From: Vespula vulgaris
Lineage: Eukaryota > Arthropoda > Insecta > Hymenoptera > Vespidae
Reading direction: 5' to 3'
DNA: 64,000 bases
Assembly: GCF_905475345.1 (NCBI RefSeq)
Contig: NC_066587.1
Location: 4,718,070-4,782,069, forward strand
In this document: positions 47,431 through 58,366 of the stretch, piece by piece
Position numbering within the stretch: position 1 is the first letter of the stretch
Layout of the letters: every line of letters begins with the position of its first letter
Translations under genes and position numbers: made by a program
The notes under the pieces: generated by a model
Database searches by the model: none
The model's input: the letters and a program-made list of their open reading frames with translations, nothing else
What the model was told of the DNA's origin: nothing

Positions 47431-47735
47431 GTCGCTTTTTAAACCTTATTTTGTCAATTTCGTAGATAATAACGCGTAACGAATCTTTTTTAATTGGATT
47501 GACTTAGTTAAACCTATGCAATGTTGTTCGTGTTTTAGCTTGAGGAACATTAGGAAATTATTCCACGAGGTTCTTCCTTGCCGCTAAGTCAGGAGATTTC
47601 CTTTGGTACGCAACTAGTTGGAAAGCGGGGAATACGGAGGAATCGATTATCCAATTACCAGTCGGCAGCAGCGGTGGCGGGTCTCTTCTTACACGCCGTG
47701 TTTCTACGCGAACGCTTTTTCGCCGACGGCTATTC

Positions 47736-47812
47736 TCTATTCCTCTTTCTCTCTCTGTCTCTCTGTATTTCTCTTTATCTCTCTCTGTCTCTCTCTCCCT
47801 CTTTCTCTTTCG
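47736..47812. repeat. (CT)n-rich tract
   Basis: CT units with TGTC, TATT and TTTA breaks. Confidence 0.85.
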
Positions 47813-47959
47813 TACATGCTACCGACGTCGTCTAAGTCACCGTGTAATTTATCACCACGCCCAGCGAGATCTTAATGCGGAATCACTTATCGATTCTCGT
47901 GGATACATAGGACGTTTAACAGAGAAGTTTGAATACGAGTAAATGTTTATAGGTATATA

Positions 47960-47988
47960 CACGTATACACGCGTATATATTATACGTG
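47960..47988. other. 8-bp hairpin in TA-rich DNA
   Basis: CACGTATA (47960-47967) pairs with TATACGTG (47981-47988) over a 13-nt loop. Its low complexity makes chance plausible. Confidence 0.25.
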
Positions 47989-48497
47989 CAGGTATATATG
48001 TTAATTGATCTCTTCATTTCTTCCGATTTATCTTAACGTGGAGTCATCATCGATGAAAAAAAAAAATCTTATCTATTTCTTCCCTTTCGTTTGTTTCTCA
48101 CCTTTTTTAAAAGATTTAAAAGATATTAAAGGGTTCTTTAGATCGTCTTCTCATAAATTGTAAGTCGAAGATATAGGGGGAAAGTTACAAGGTTCTATAT
48201 TTCCCTTTCGTTTATCGCGACGAAAGATCGTATCTATGGCGTTCACTTTCCACGCTGATACGTCAAAGCGATCGGATGCTATGTATGGTCGATCATCGGG
48301 AAGGAAGGAAAATGATCGAAGAGAGGCATCGATTCTTAAGCGCTTCGTTTACGTCGTCCTGCGCAATAAAGCGTCGTTCGTCTTAACCGAGCAGATGCGA
48401 ACTCGTTAGTCGTTTATAGCTCTCTCGATGCTCTTATAAAGTTCAGCAACGAGAGAGTGCACCGTAGGCGTTGCTGAATCGCAAAAGTGATTGCGTT

Positions 48498-48499
<2 letters not shown>

Positions 48500-48546
<47 letters not shown>

Positions 48547-48563
48547 GAGAGAGAGAGAGAGAG
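48500..48563. repeat. (GA)n microsatellite
   Basis: About 18 GA units, then GAAA, then GA. Opposed by the CT tract at 48719. Confidence 0.95.
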
Positions 48564-48718
48564 CATATAGAAGAGGCACCAATACGAGACCACACGCCGG
48601 TAGCGTTCAATTTATATTTTGGGCGGAGTTATGTTATTTATCGCAGCCGGCCTTCGCCTTCCTCGCCGACTGCCATTCCGCGTGCCGCCTTCGATGTAAA
48701 TGGGACGAACCTCCCCCC

Positions 48719-48747
48719 TCCTCTCTCTCTCTCTCTCTTTCTTTCTT
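48719..48747. repeat. (CT)n tract
   Basis: CT x9 then TTTC; abuts the hairpin at 48745. Confidence 0.9.
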
Positions 48748-48785
48748 ACATACGCGCGTACATATGCGCGTATGTAAGTACTTAC
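48745..48785. other. 13-bp perfect hairpin overlapping a 12-bp palindrome
   Basis: CTTACATACGCGC (48745-48757) pairs fully with GCGCGTATGTAAG (48766-48778) around an 8-nt loop. The right arm overlaps GTAAGTACTTAC (48774-48785), itself a perfect palindrome that also occurs at 33980-33991. It follows a CT tract and precedes TA-rich DNA, a setting prone to cruciform extrusion. Confidence 0.5.
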
Positions 48786-49220
48786 ATATGTATATAAATA
48801 TGTATAGGTATATACATATATGTATTTATGTATGACGTTGAATACTCTCACATATATATCTTATTCTTCTGATTTTCTCTTCTTGCCACTTCCCTCTTAT
48901 AGACCTCTTTCGAACGACGCCTCCCCTTCGATTCGTTTCGAGCAAGACGAAGATCGAAAAAGCGACGGACCTCTTCTTACGCTTTAACGAGCTGGTCGTT
49001 CGCGAAGAAGATGTAAATTTTCGATTTTGCGAGCCTCTCGGCCAGTTTGCGCTCTTGCCTAATTGATACAAAGATCACCCACGTTCGTTTGGTCGTGCCG
49101 CTACACGAGATTTTATTTCCTCTCTCGTATTTATCCTGCTTGGTCAGTGCCTACGGTCGTTCGGGAATTCAAGAATCTTGGAAATTGCGAGTGGACGATC
49201 GTAAGTTACACATAGAATAA

Positions 49221-49250
49221 AGTAGAGTGGAATATAGTAGAGTGGAATAG
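49221..49250. repeat. 15-bp tandem pair
   Basis: AGTAGAGTGGAATAT occurs twice in tandem (49221 and 49236), a fresh short duplication. Confidence 0.7.
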
Positions 49251-50326
49251 ATTAGGGTACAATTGTCCATCTTTTTTTTCTACTTTTCCCTTTCGTTGAG
49301 AAAGAGAAACGAAAATATCTTACCTAAGCGATTTTATCGTCAATTCCGAGAAAAAATATCTTTTCATGAAGATCTTATACTGGATTGGTCGTTTCCCGTA
49401 TGATTTGTGATAACGATCGCGTATTTTATTTAACGATCATTCTTCTTCCGCCGGATTTGGCTTCCCATACGAACGACGATGTACAAAGTGGGCATTAAGC
49501 TGCTTGCCGGTGCGTTAATCACGTTCTCCACGTACGCGCTTTCTCGCGCCTCTTGATCCTTTCTCGGCCCGACGACGACAACGACAACGACAACAAAGAG
49601 AAGAAACGAGAGAGTCCGTTCGCCTTTCTTCCCTCCGAAGAAATGTCTTGTGGCGCCCGACGAAGGAAATAAAAAAAAAGAAAAAAAAAGAAAAAGAAAG
49701 ATAAAGAAAGAAAGAAAGAAAAAAAATCATTTCTACTACACACAGCATGGATGACTTGCACGAAGAGCAACCTCGCGCCACTGGTGAAAACGTCTCTCTT
49801 CTGGCGATATAATCGATATAATCGCGAGATTTATTCCTATTTGCGAAGTGAACGGTTCTCGATTAAGAAGCTAAGGTTTCCTGTTATCGTGCTTTCGAAC
49901 GGAGAAAGGCACCTGGTAATACGTATCTACTATCATCTATCTCTTTCTTCGTATACAATTTTATTTGTCTACTTTCATTATTCGAAATCGATTATGTATA
50001 TTGGGATATTTATAATCGACGAAGGAAAAAAACTTTAAGATGGAAAAGTTAAGAAGGAGAAGCGGTAGATCGATAATAGAGAGCTCTCGAATGATATATG
50101 TCTCGTTATCTCTTTTGGCGAATCTTTTCGAATCGAGCACGTTTACACTTTTTCTATTCCCAGGAGAGCTACCACTGTCCAAAAATTCGTTCAGAGGTTT
50201 AAAAAGACGGACGATACGTCGAGGTGCGTACGAATGACGCGCGTTTAAAAGAAGAGAAACGTAAAGGGAAAAAGAAGATGAGAAGGAAACGTGCGTGTTC
50301 GTCGTGGTGGAGGAGAAAGAGAAGTA

Positions 50327-50409
50327 GGTAGTAGTAGTAGTAGTAGTAGTGTAGTAGAAGAAGAAGAAGAAGAAGGAGGAGGAGAAGAAGAAGAAGAAGA
50401 AGAAGAAGC
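50327..50409. repeat. (GTA)n(GAA)n(GGA)n compound triplet array
   Basis: GTA x7-8, then GAA, GGA and GAA again over 80 nt. Confidence 0.92.
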
Positions 50410-51284
50410 GAAGGTAAAAGAGAAAAGGAGGAACAGCGGGCGCTGCCACTCAGCGGCCCATAAACCGTATGAAATATTAATAATGGCGCCGCTCGCCAGT
50501 GGACTCCAGTCCTCTCTGGGACGACGTTGCGAAAGAGGGACAGGTCCCGCGGGACGATCGGTTCGTTAACCCGTAACTGCGAGACTACCGATCGCTATAC
50601 GGGCTCCCGAGGCGAATTTACAAGCATTTTTATTTCCTCGCTTAGTATGCGCGAATATTCGACAAATTATCTATTCGAATTTTATCGAATAGAAAAGGAA
50701 ATGGATAAGAGGGATTGGAGTGGGGAAAAGAAGGAAAGAAGGAAGAAAAGATCATCTAGTCTTTTTAAAGTTCTTTTCATTTCGTAGTAGATACGATTAC
50801 ATATGACGGTTGGAATCGATTAGCTAAATGCCTACCTTTAATATTTCGATCGTCCTTTCTACGTATGTACGCGTACGTCGAAACGTTCGAACGAAGGACG
50901 GTTTAAATTTATTTCGATTTACGGCTCGCAGATGCTTTCGAATGAGATAGGTGGGTGATTCCTTATGTCAGAATGACGGACGATGGATCTAGAGACAATG
51001 GATTATAATTCCTTAAAGTTAAGGGAACCTTCTTCACAGGTAGGCACTTGCCATTCGATACCGGTTAAGAATGGTGATTGGTAGGAGTACTTGTGAAACA
51101 CCTGCTGAACTCTCTTCCCTTCGATCATTTTCACTAGTCACGTTTACGACATCTCATTCAATGTTGTGAATAGAAAATGTTATCTATTAGTTTTTCATGA
51201 AATCCAAGAAGGATCGCTCTTAGAAATACATAATTAATATCGAACGGGTTTTTAATAAAGGACATTCGTCGGGAGAGGAAAAGT

Positions 51285-51322
51285 TGGACGAACGGACGGA
51301 CGGAAGGACGAACGGACGGACA
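51285..51322. repeat. (GGAC/GAAC)n repeat
   Basis: Interrupted GGAC tetranucleotides. Confidence 0.85.
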
Positions 51323-52078
51323 GGTAATTAATGAGAATGAAACCCGAGAATCATTAATCTTGTAATTAGGAAGAAATTAGTAATTAAAATGGAAGATCGT
51401 AGGTATATCTTAAGCTACGATCATCTTACCATTCATCGACTGTGATCTTTGACGTGTTTCGATAAGATTAACGTGAATTATCGACGTGGATTTAATATAC
51501 GAGAGAAGAAGAAAAAAAAACGAACGCTTTGTTTTTTTTTTCTTTTTTCATTAAATGACGCGATTATTCATAATAGTTTAAATGGGCGAACTTTATAATA
51601 GATATGCATTTAAATACATCACAGAAGTAAGAAATCAAATCATTGAAAGTGATTTTCGAATTTGAAGGATAGATCGTAGGAATACTGACGTCTTATAGCA
51701 TAGGTAGGCAGGAATGAAATTAGAAATAAACGAGAAAGTTAAGAGGAGTGCGCTTCGAACGGCTGATTGGACGACGAGGCGGGGAAAAGGTGGATACGAT
51801 TAACCTTGCAATTAGCGTCATCGAGGAAACGAGTATCTCGGGCGTGTAGGGTTCTCCCTTATCTCTCATACACAGGTGTAGATACCTTAAACGGGTATTT
51901 ACGCTTACATTGTCATAATTATTTCGTAAGGGGGACAGTAAAGAATTCAACGTTATTGCACCACCGTGGTGAGTCTCCTTTCTTCTTCCACCTTCTTCGA
52001 AGTTATCTCTCACTGTTTTTTCTTCTTCTCTTTTTTTTGTCTCTCTCTTTCTCTCTTACTCTCTTCCTCTCTTCTTAG

Positions 52079-52441
52079 AAGGCTCGTCGTCCGTCGCTCG
52101 TCGCTCGTGCGCAGCCAACCGATCCGGCGGAGCAGGTGAATATTATGCATAATGAATCGTCCAGCTTAACGCGTTCTCTCGCATACATGGAAAGCCAAGG
52201 CGTGGTTGGTCTCTTCGAAAGGGAGAGGAAAAAAGGCGGCGGCCGACACGACGAGGACGAACGAATCGCGATCGAAACGTCGATCCTCGATCGCGATTGC
52301 TCGAGAAACGCGGCACGACTCGCGGCACGACTCGTTACTGCTCTTGTTGGTGTTGCTGCTATTGCTCTCCCTTTCGCTCACCTAAGGGATGATAAATGTC
52401 CATTTGAAATCGTATTTCCCCGTTTCTTTCGGGGTAAATGA
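52079..52441 (+). CDS. Candidate terminal coding exon, 120 codons, unknown protein
   Basis: A very strong acceptor (about 60 nt of nearly pure pyrimidine, 52015-52076, then TTAG|A) is followed directly by a frame open for 120 codons to TGA at 52439. The peptide is not simple-sequence. It starts KARRPSLVARAQ, has an in-frame ATG at 52145 with A at -3, a charged middle (RERKK, DEDER) and a hydrophobic stretch LVTALVGVAAIALPFAHL that could be a membrane helix about 59-80 residues after that ATG. A 12-bp tandem duplication at 52309-52332 encodes AARL twice without breaking the frame. An AATAAA lies at 52724-52729, a plausible distance for a 3' UTR. Alternatively the exon is only 52079-52135 (19 codons), ending at GAGCAG|GTGAAT. 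I do not recognise the protein. The pyrimidine tract could be an ordinary CT microsatellite, in which case the frame is chance. Confidence 0.27.
   Translation, partial: KARRPSLVARAQPTDPAEQVNIMHNESSSLTRSLAYMESQGVVGLFERERKKGGGRHDEDERIAIETSILDRDCSRNAARLAARLVTALVGVAAIALPFAHLRDDKCPFEIVFPRFFRGK
52264..52298. other. 12-bp perfect hairpin
   Basis: AATCGCGATCGA (52264-52275), 11-nt loop, TCGATCGCGATT (52287-52298). It lies inside the exon candidate 52079-52441 and is followed by a 12-bp direct repeat CGCGGCACGACT (52309-52320, 52321-52332). Confidence 0.5.
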
Positions 52442-52552
52442 GACATCTCGATGGACGTTCGAGATTAATGGAGTTTAATCGTTTCACCTTGTGGATAGCG
52501 ATTTAATGATGGCATGTATTATAACTTGAGTGTTTCAAAAAACGATTGAGAA

Positions 52553-52625
52553 AAAGAAAGAGGCAGGGAGAAGGAGAAAAAGACAGAGAGAGAGAGAGAG
52601 AGAGAGAGAAGGAGAAAAAGAGTAA
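52553..52625. repeat. GA/GAAA tract
   Basis: Purine-rich with a clean (GA)n core at 52587-52607. Confidence 0.85.
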
Positions 52626-53220
52626 GAAGGAAGTCTCGCGATTATTATCACCGATTCGTGGTTTGTTTTGAAGAGGGAAACGTTAAGAAGGAACGTAATT
52701 TACTAAGCTCGCTCCCTTGGGCGAATAAAAAGTAACGTTATCGCATGCGATTCGGTGTGATTTTATGCAGTAATTTCGTGAAATTGACGACGTCGTTCGA
52801 TGGGCTTTAAGCGCTCTCCGTTCACGGAAATCGAGCCGGCGTTTAAAGTAAATCTCGACCATGTCGTCGACTAAGCCAGCTCGTCGAGAAAGGAACGTTC
52901 CATATTTAGCCGGTTCCGAGAAAAATCGATAGTGATCGCGTGATCAAGATAAGACGACCGTCGCTTATCTTGTCCGAGAGAATTTTTCTTATCGCCACAC
53001 GATGGTAGAAGCGTTACGCTGTGTTTTACGTGCGCCCGATAACACGCGATTATTAACTTCTTGGACGATCGAACAGTTCGATAAAATTTACTCGAAAATC
53101 GTTCTCTAAAACTTAACGGAAATACGTCTTGGTGTTTTACGAAACGATCGGTTTCGAGTGTCTTGTTAAAGGATGCTTAAATGCTCCTTCCTTGCGTGAA
53201 ATTGATCAGAATGAACGGAT

Positions 53221-53222
<2 letters not shown>

Positions 53223-53262
<40 letters not shown>

Positions 53263-53275
53263 AGAAAAAGAAAGG
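53223..53275. repeat. (GA)n microsatellite
   Basis: About 16 GA units, then GGGA and A-rich edge. Confidence 0.95.
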
Positions 53276-53999
53276 AGTTATAGTGGGGGAATGTTGTTCT
53301 TTTTATTTCTCTTATTTTCGAAAACTTTGCATTGCACTCCGAGAGGAAAGAGAGAGAAAGAAGGTCCAAAGAGGAGATAGAATTTCATTTTAATTCCCTT
53401 TCGCTTCGCGTGAAAGGATGTCGATTAAAAGGATCGCAAGGGATGCTCGCACCTGCGTTACCCTACCTTTCTTTGAAACGTTATTATTAACGTTTAGGTA
53501 TACTAAAATGTTAGGCGACGCGAATGAATCCTGACGGTATAATATGCCCACCGTCAAAGAGATTTTTACCCCTGTGCCCTCTTTCACTCCTCTCATTCCC
53601 AATTCACGATCCTTTCAGCGGCTTTCGTAGGCGCGAAATTCGCAAGGTTTCACGTGAGTTCCATGCGAACGATTTACGTCCTCCTGTCGGGCGTAAATAA
53701 TAATCAACTTTCATGTCTACGACCCTATGCGGGCACTAAACTCCATCACCGATACTTTCTGGGCCCTCCTCTCTTTCTTTTACTTTTTCTCTCTCTCCCT
53801 CTTTCTTTTTTTCTAACTTGTTCTTCGTTCTTGATAGTTTATTCTCGATCACTCCAACTCTTTCGTTTTCGATAACGAGTATTCTCTACTTATTCTTTAC
53901 GCAAAATACTTTTTTCGATCTTAGATTTTTCTCATTAAAATCGTCCCAAACTAGATATTTCCAAGAGATTTTCTATTAAGAAATCAGCTCGAATAAACT

Positions 54000-54060
54000 T
54001 CTTTTTCTTTTCCTTCCACTTCTTCTTCTTCTTCTTCTTCCTCTCTTTTTTTCTTCCTTC
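54000..54060. repeat. T/C tract with (TTC)n
   Basis: Polypyrimidine with six TTC triplets. A strong donor TAG|GTAAGT lies 40 nt downstream (54098/54099). Confidence 0.8.
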
Positions 54061-55183
54061 TAATCGTCTGACATAAGAGAAAGTAAATAAGTACGTAGGT
54101 AAGTACTACACACGTATGCGAAATAAGAGATTCCATCGACGTTTAATCGTTCATTAGGAAGTTTGTAAATTGGAACGTAGGTAGGTACGTTACGTCGGTT
54201 AATTTCCTGGATTTGATCTAGCAACGTTAAATTTTCATCTCGAACAAACTAATTACCGACATTAATGCAACTATCGCGATAGCCGATGTTCACGTAAGAA
54301 GAATCTATGTCGTAAGATCGTCGAGAGGTTTATCTGGTAAAAAGAATGGTACATGTTCGTAGATTAAAAGGATGACAGAAATATCTCAATCAACGGCATG
54401 GTAATTATCGAAATCGATTAACGTTTGGACTCGAGCTCGAGCGTTGGTTTATTCATCGTCATAAGGTCAAACGATACTTGAACTTCGCCGTTCATCACTC
54501 TAGACGATGGTATGTGGGAGGTACGAGGCATCTTCGCCACGTGGATTTACCACCAGCGGTGATTTCTAACTACGAATCGGCTTCCATGTGTGAACGGTGA
54601 ACCCATATAGGTACATACATATACTTCTTCGTGATCACTCCTTCGTCTTTTCCTTGAATTTTTATCTCGTAGCCAGCAACATAAATTTAATATTCCGATT
54701 CGGTATATGTACGCTTGTGGTACTCATTTAAAAGATCAAAGTAGGTACCGTACCCCGTTAGCTATAAATTTTTCTATCGAATCGAATAGATAGATCGTGT
54801 AACTAAATATTCTTCATTCTTCGAATAAATTGATTCGTGAGATTACAGAGGGAGCTTATTAAAATCTTTTCCACAATGTAAGACAGAGAATAGGATTTCG
54901 TTACAAGCTCATAAATCGTTCGTCAAGTATGATGAATGTATCGGCAAGGAAGTATGATAACGCAGAGTTTAATAGGTACCTTTGATTAACTTTCAACGAT
55001 CATCTTTAATATGGTAATATCCCTGTACTAAGCCATAGAAAATGACATACTCCATATAATAATAATATACACATTTTAAGATTAATGGAATTAAAACGTT
55101 CTGAAAACAGGAGAAACGTGTATTAACGATCGAATATATATACCTACCTACGTCTCTTGGAACGAACGACACACGTTCCTACG

Positions 55184-55213
55184 CGCAAAAGAGAGTGAGC
55201 AAAAGAGAGTGAG

Positions 55214-55262
<49 letters not shown>

Positions 55263-55303
55263 AAGAAATGGAGATGGAGATGAAGAGAGAAAAGAGAGAA
55301 GCG
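55184..55303. repeat. 14-bp tandem pair then (GA)n
   Basis: GCAAAAGAGAGTGA occurs twice, passing into (GA)n and GAAA/GGAGAT units. Confidence 0.9.
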
Positions 55304-55420
55304 TCAGTGAGACTGGACGGGTGAGTCTGGCGTCCCGCGCACTTCTTCGGCTTCTAAAATAAACCCACCGACGAATAACTCTTCTCTTTCCAACGCGGGC
55401 GTGTGCGTCGCCGTCTCGAA

Positions 55421-55451
55421 CGTACGCACAATCCGGTATCAGGTGCGTACG
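55421..55451. other. 9-bp perfect hairpin, CpG-rich
   Basis: CGTACGCAC (55421-55429), 13-nt loop, GTGCGTACG (55443-55451). The right arm starts at a donor-like TCAG|GTGCGT, so the stem would mask that splice site in RNA. It sits between a GA tract (55200) and a CT tract (55472). Confidence 0.4.
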
Positions 55452-55469
55452 CAGTGCGTCATCTTGATA

Positions 55470-55471
<2 letters not shown>

Positions 55472-55505
<34 letters not shown>

Positions 55506-55539
55506 CTCCTTTTCTTTCTCTCTCTTTCTCTCTCTCTTT
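55472..55539. repeat. (CT)n tract
   Basis: CT x14 then TTTC/TTTT units. Opposed to the GA tract at 55216. Confidence 0.9.
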
Positions 55540-55776
55540 TTCTGCTACGGTATACGAGCATCTCGATTCGATACGGAGGCTGAACATTCCGCCCACTCGC
55601 GTCTCGTACGTCGCGAGAAGAAGCAGAAGAACTCGTAGGTAGGGTCTCTACTCGAAATTCGACTTCTCTCCTTATTTCACCCTCCTCCTTTAGATCCGTT
55701 CGAACGATTAGAAGTTCGCGATGTTTCGTTAATTACGAACTCGATGCAACCAAAAGCATGCACACTCTTAATTCCT

Positions 55777-55890
55777 TCTCTCTTCCTCTTTTCTTTTTCT
55801 TTTTCTTTTTCTCATTTCTCTTCTTTCTTTCTTTTTCTTTTTCTTTTCTCTTCTCTCTTTTTCTTTCTTTTTTTCCTTCTTTCTTGTTGC
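55777..55890. repeat. Long T/C tract
   Basis: About 110 nt, nearly all pyrimidine, TTTTTC-like units. Confidence 0.85.
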
Positions 55891-56755
55891 GTTATTAACG
55901 TCGACGACGATATACCTTACTTACTCCGACTTCCTTTCGACGGTTAATTTCGAAGCAAAACTGGATTAGAACGGATACCGTCGCGTCGACACTCGACGTT
56001 GTTGTTTCTTACCTTACCGATCAAACAAATACTATGAAAAAAGTGAAGTTTACAGAGAGATGAAAGGAGAGAGAAAATGACGAAACAGAGAGAAAATTAT
56101 GATGCTAGGGAAGCGTGCACACCGCTTAGAAACTTATTATATATTAGATGGTAATTAAGATAAAGTATGATTTATCGCTTGTTTAACGTTGTAGAGTTAT
56201 TGGAACTTCGTTTACCATACTCGCTCTTGCTGACACTAAACGCTCGCCTCTTGCGATCATTCCTCTAAGAATACGTGCTCGACGACGAGTCGGTCCAACT
56301 GAAGAACATCGCTTTTTTTTTTAAATCTTTTTTCAGGTGTTCCGCGGTAACGCTTCGCACTATGCAATTATTTTCTTCTACTCTTTTTCTTGCCGTAGCT
56401 ACAATTTAACGTTCCTTCCTTTGCTGACGATTTATCGATTCATAGAAAACAAGAATATCTCAACGTCTTTATGTCTTCTCATTCTTCCTTCAAAATGTAA
56501 CGTTTGTTAAATAATAGATATATTTGTTAAACATAGTTAAGTAAATGTAACAGTCATAAGTGTCATTTTCAAACGAATCTTTCCAGTCTTTATCGACTAT
56601 GAGGGATGAATTCTTATTGAATCATAAGGTCTTTTTACGACGATTTTATGGGCCTTCTAGAGCATAATTTATGAGTGTTACGAAACAATGGAAAGTGGCT
56701 ACGGGTGTAAGATATTTTAATGACCGAGTTATTAAGAACGTCGTTTCTGTATTTC

Positions 56756-56805
56756 AAAAAAAAAAAAAGAAGAAAAGAAAAAAAAAGGAAAAAAGAAGAA
56801 AGAAT
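56756..56805. repeat. A-rich purine tract
   Basis: A-runs with G. Confidence 0.8.
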
Positions 56806-57644
56806 ACGTACTAATCATTAGGTAGGTACGTTAGAGATGCGATTATCTAAAATTTAGATAAGGTTTAATCAAGTTTAAAAAGATCAAGATAAAAAAGAAA
56901 GAACATCAAGAGCAGATGTTAAACGCAATAAAAATAAATATAGAAATAGTATAATTAAGTACCTATATAGTTACATATGCATATGTGTATGTATATCTAC
57001 ACGTAATATGAACTAATCGGAAAAATTTACGGGCTCGTTCAGAAGATATCAAAATAAAAAAAAAAGCAGAAATTATTCCAATTAAGATGACAATATATTA
57101 TACAGATCATTCGTGTCTAAAGGCAGAGTTGAAAGTGGTGGGGGAGGGGACGGTAGCAAGTTGATCAAGTCGCATCCCGCGAGTCAATGTATTTCGCGTT
57201 ATCTACAGCACGCACACACGGCATTATGCTAGCGTAGAGCTCGGAGGACGACCAGTGGAAAACAACTTTAATAGCAGTTATCGAATCCAAAACCAATATT
57301 CTACGCGAGATAAGCTCATACGGTTGAATAGTGTGGGCAGATAATCACGCAAACCGGATGTAGACCGAATGCTACTGATTTCTTCCGATCGGCACGTATA
57401 TACGTACGGGGTTGTGTTGATTTCGATACATTTGATTTTATAGAATAATGAATGGAGATTAACTTATCGTTAGAACGATAATTACCTTCGTTTATCATAA
57501 TATCGATAGACTAATTTGTAATTTGGGGAAAAAGAACCGAGGATTATCCTTTCGATAATATCATTGACGACAATAAAGAGCTTCTTTTAATCAAATAAAT
57601 TGACGTCTCTTATCTTTTCACGTTATATCGAAAGTTGTTTGTAA

Positions 57645-57647
<3 letters not shown>

Positions 57648-57675
<28 letters not shown>

Positions 57676-57676
57676 T
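57648..57676. repeat. (TC)n microsatellite
   Basis: About 14 clean TC units. Confidence 0.95.
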
Positions 57677-57777
57677 CTATTAGACAGGACGTAGTCTTAA
57701 AGAAATCGACGAAACGAACTTAAGATTCCTCGAAGTTTCTTTTGCTTCTCCTTCGCGAGACAAGGCGTTATTCCCAG

Positions 57778-57893
57778 CTGCCGAGCCGATCAAAACTTTC
57801 GATATCGATTGGATATAATGACGCGCTCGTAACTATTGGATACTGCGGCGAACCGCAGCCGTGGGATATGTATAGTCACCACAGACCTAAAAG
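57778..57893 (+). other. Possible 116-nt internal exon
   Basis: The frame (LPSRSKLSISIGYNDALVTI..., continuing through PWDMYSHHRPK) is open across the whole interval between an acceptor GTTATTCCCAG (57777) and a strong donor AAAAG|GTAAGA (57894). It is more GC-rich than its flanks and includes a CTGCGG-CGAA-CCGCAG hairpin (57843-57858). No known domain is seen. The acceptor pyrimidine tract is short, which is the weak point. Confidence 0.17.
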
Positions 57894-58213
57894 GTAAGAA
57901 GAAACGCACGCACGCACGAATGGGCGCATCGCGCCGTCGTTACTACGAGTTGCGTCGTGCGGAGCCATCGGCACAAACATGGTTAAGATCGGATCGAGAC
58001 ATCCTGTGCTAACTTTCGATTAGTTTCGACTCTTCTGAATTCATTGGACGGTATAATGATTTTAACGATACCGTTCTCGACGTAAATATCTCGAGTAATC
58101 ATTATTCGGTTCTACTATTATACCTAACGTTCACGTTTGATTTATAAAATCTTTCGATTGTATTTATAGAATAGCAAAAGGCTTTAGCCAGTAGATCCTA
58201 GGACAGAAGCACT

Positions 58214-58366
58214 ATGACGGACGGTCCTCGTCTCTTAGTTAACGATCCTGCCTCTTCTCACCGTGACGCGGCAAGCAGCTCGCCACCGGTGCGTCATAGG
58301 CTCGACAAATTAATGTCAAAGGCCAGTAATTGGAGAGACGTGCCGGCGGGTATTACGAAAAGATAG
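58214..58366 (+). other. Small ORF, 50 codons, protein-like
   Basis: ATG with A at -3, 50 codons, then TAG. The composition is mixed (MTDGPRLLVND..., then SSSPPVRHRLDKLMSKASNW), with no simple repeats. An in-frame stop lies 15 nt upstream, so the frame is complete in itself. It sits 320 bp after the exon candidate at 57778 on the same strand, but they cannot be spliced directly in frame. A possible internal donor CCACCG|GTGCGT lies at about 58287. No homologue is recognised. Confidence 0.17.

Larger units (their letters stand above)
48786..52010. other. Non-genic stretch
   Basis: Includes an acceptor ACTTTTTCTATTCCCAG (50163) that could pair with CGAG|GTGCGT 59 nt on, but no reading frame there is recognisable. 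An acceptor-plus-donor motif TTCTTCACAG|GTAGGC lies at 51041. Otherwise unique DNA and triplet arrays. Confidence 0.55.
53276..57647. other. Non-genic stretch
   Basis: AT-rich DNA with T/C and GA tracts. Strong donor TAG|GTAAGT at 54099 and acceptor ATCTTTTTTCAG at 56335, too far apart and in the wrong order for one exon. No gene recognised. Confidence 0.6.

Noticed and set aside
49961..50449. 162-codon minus ORF
   Set aside because: Mostly Phe, Ser and Thr from triplet arrays at 50327-50409 and T-rich flanks.
54099..54104. Strong donor TAG|GTAAGT as an exon end
   Set aside because: Upstream sequence is a pyrimidine tract with no usable exon between. A GTAAGT hexamer is expected by chance tens of times over both strands.
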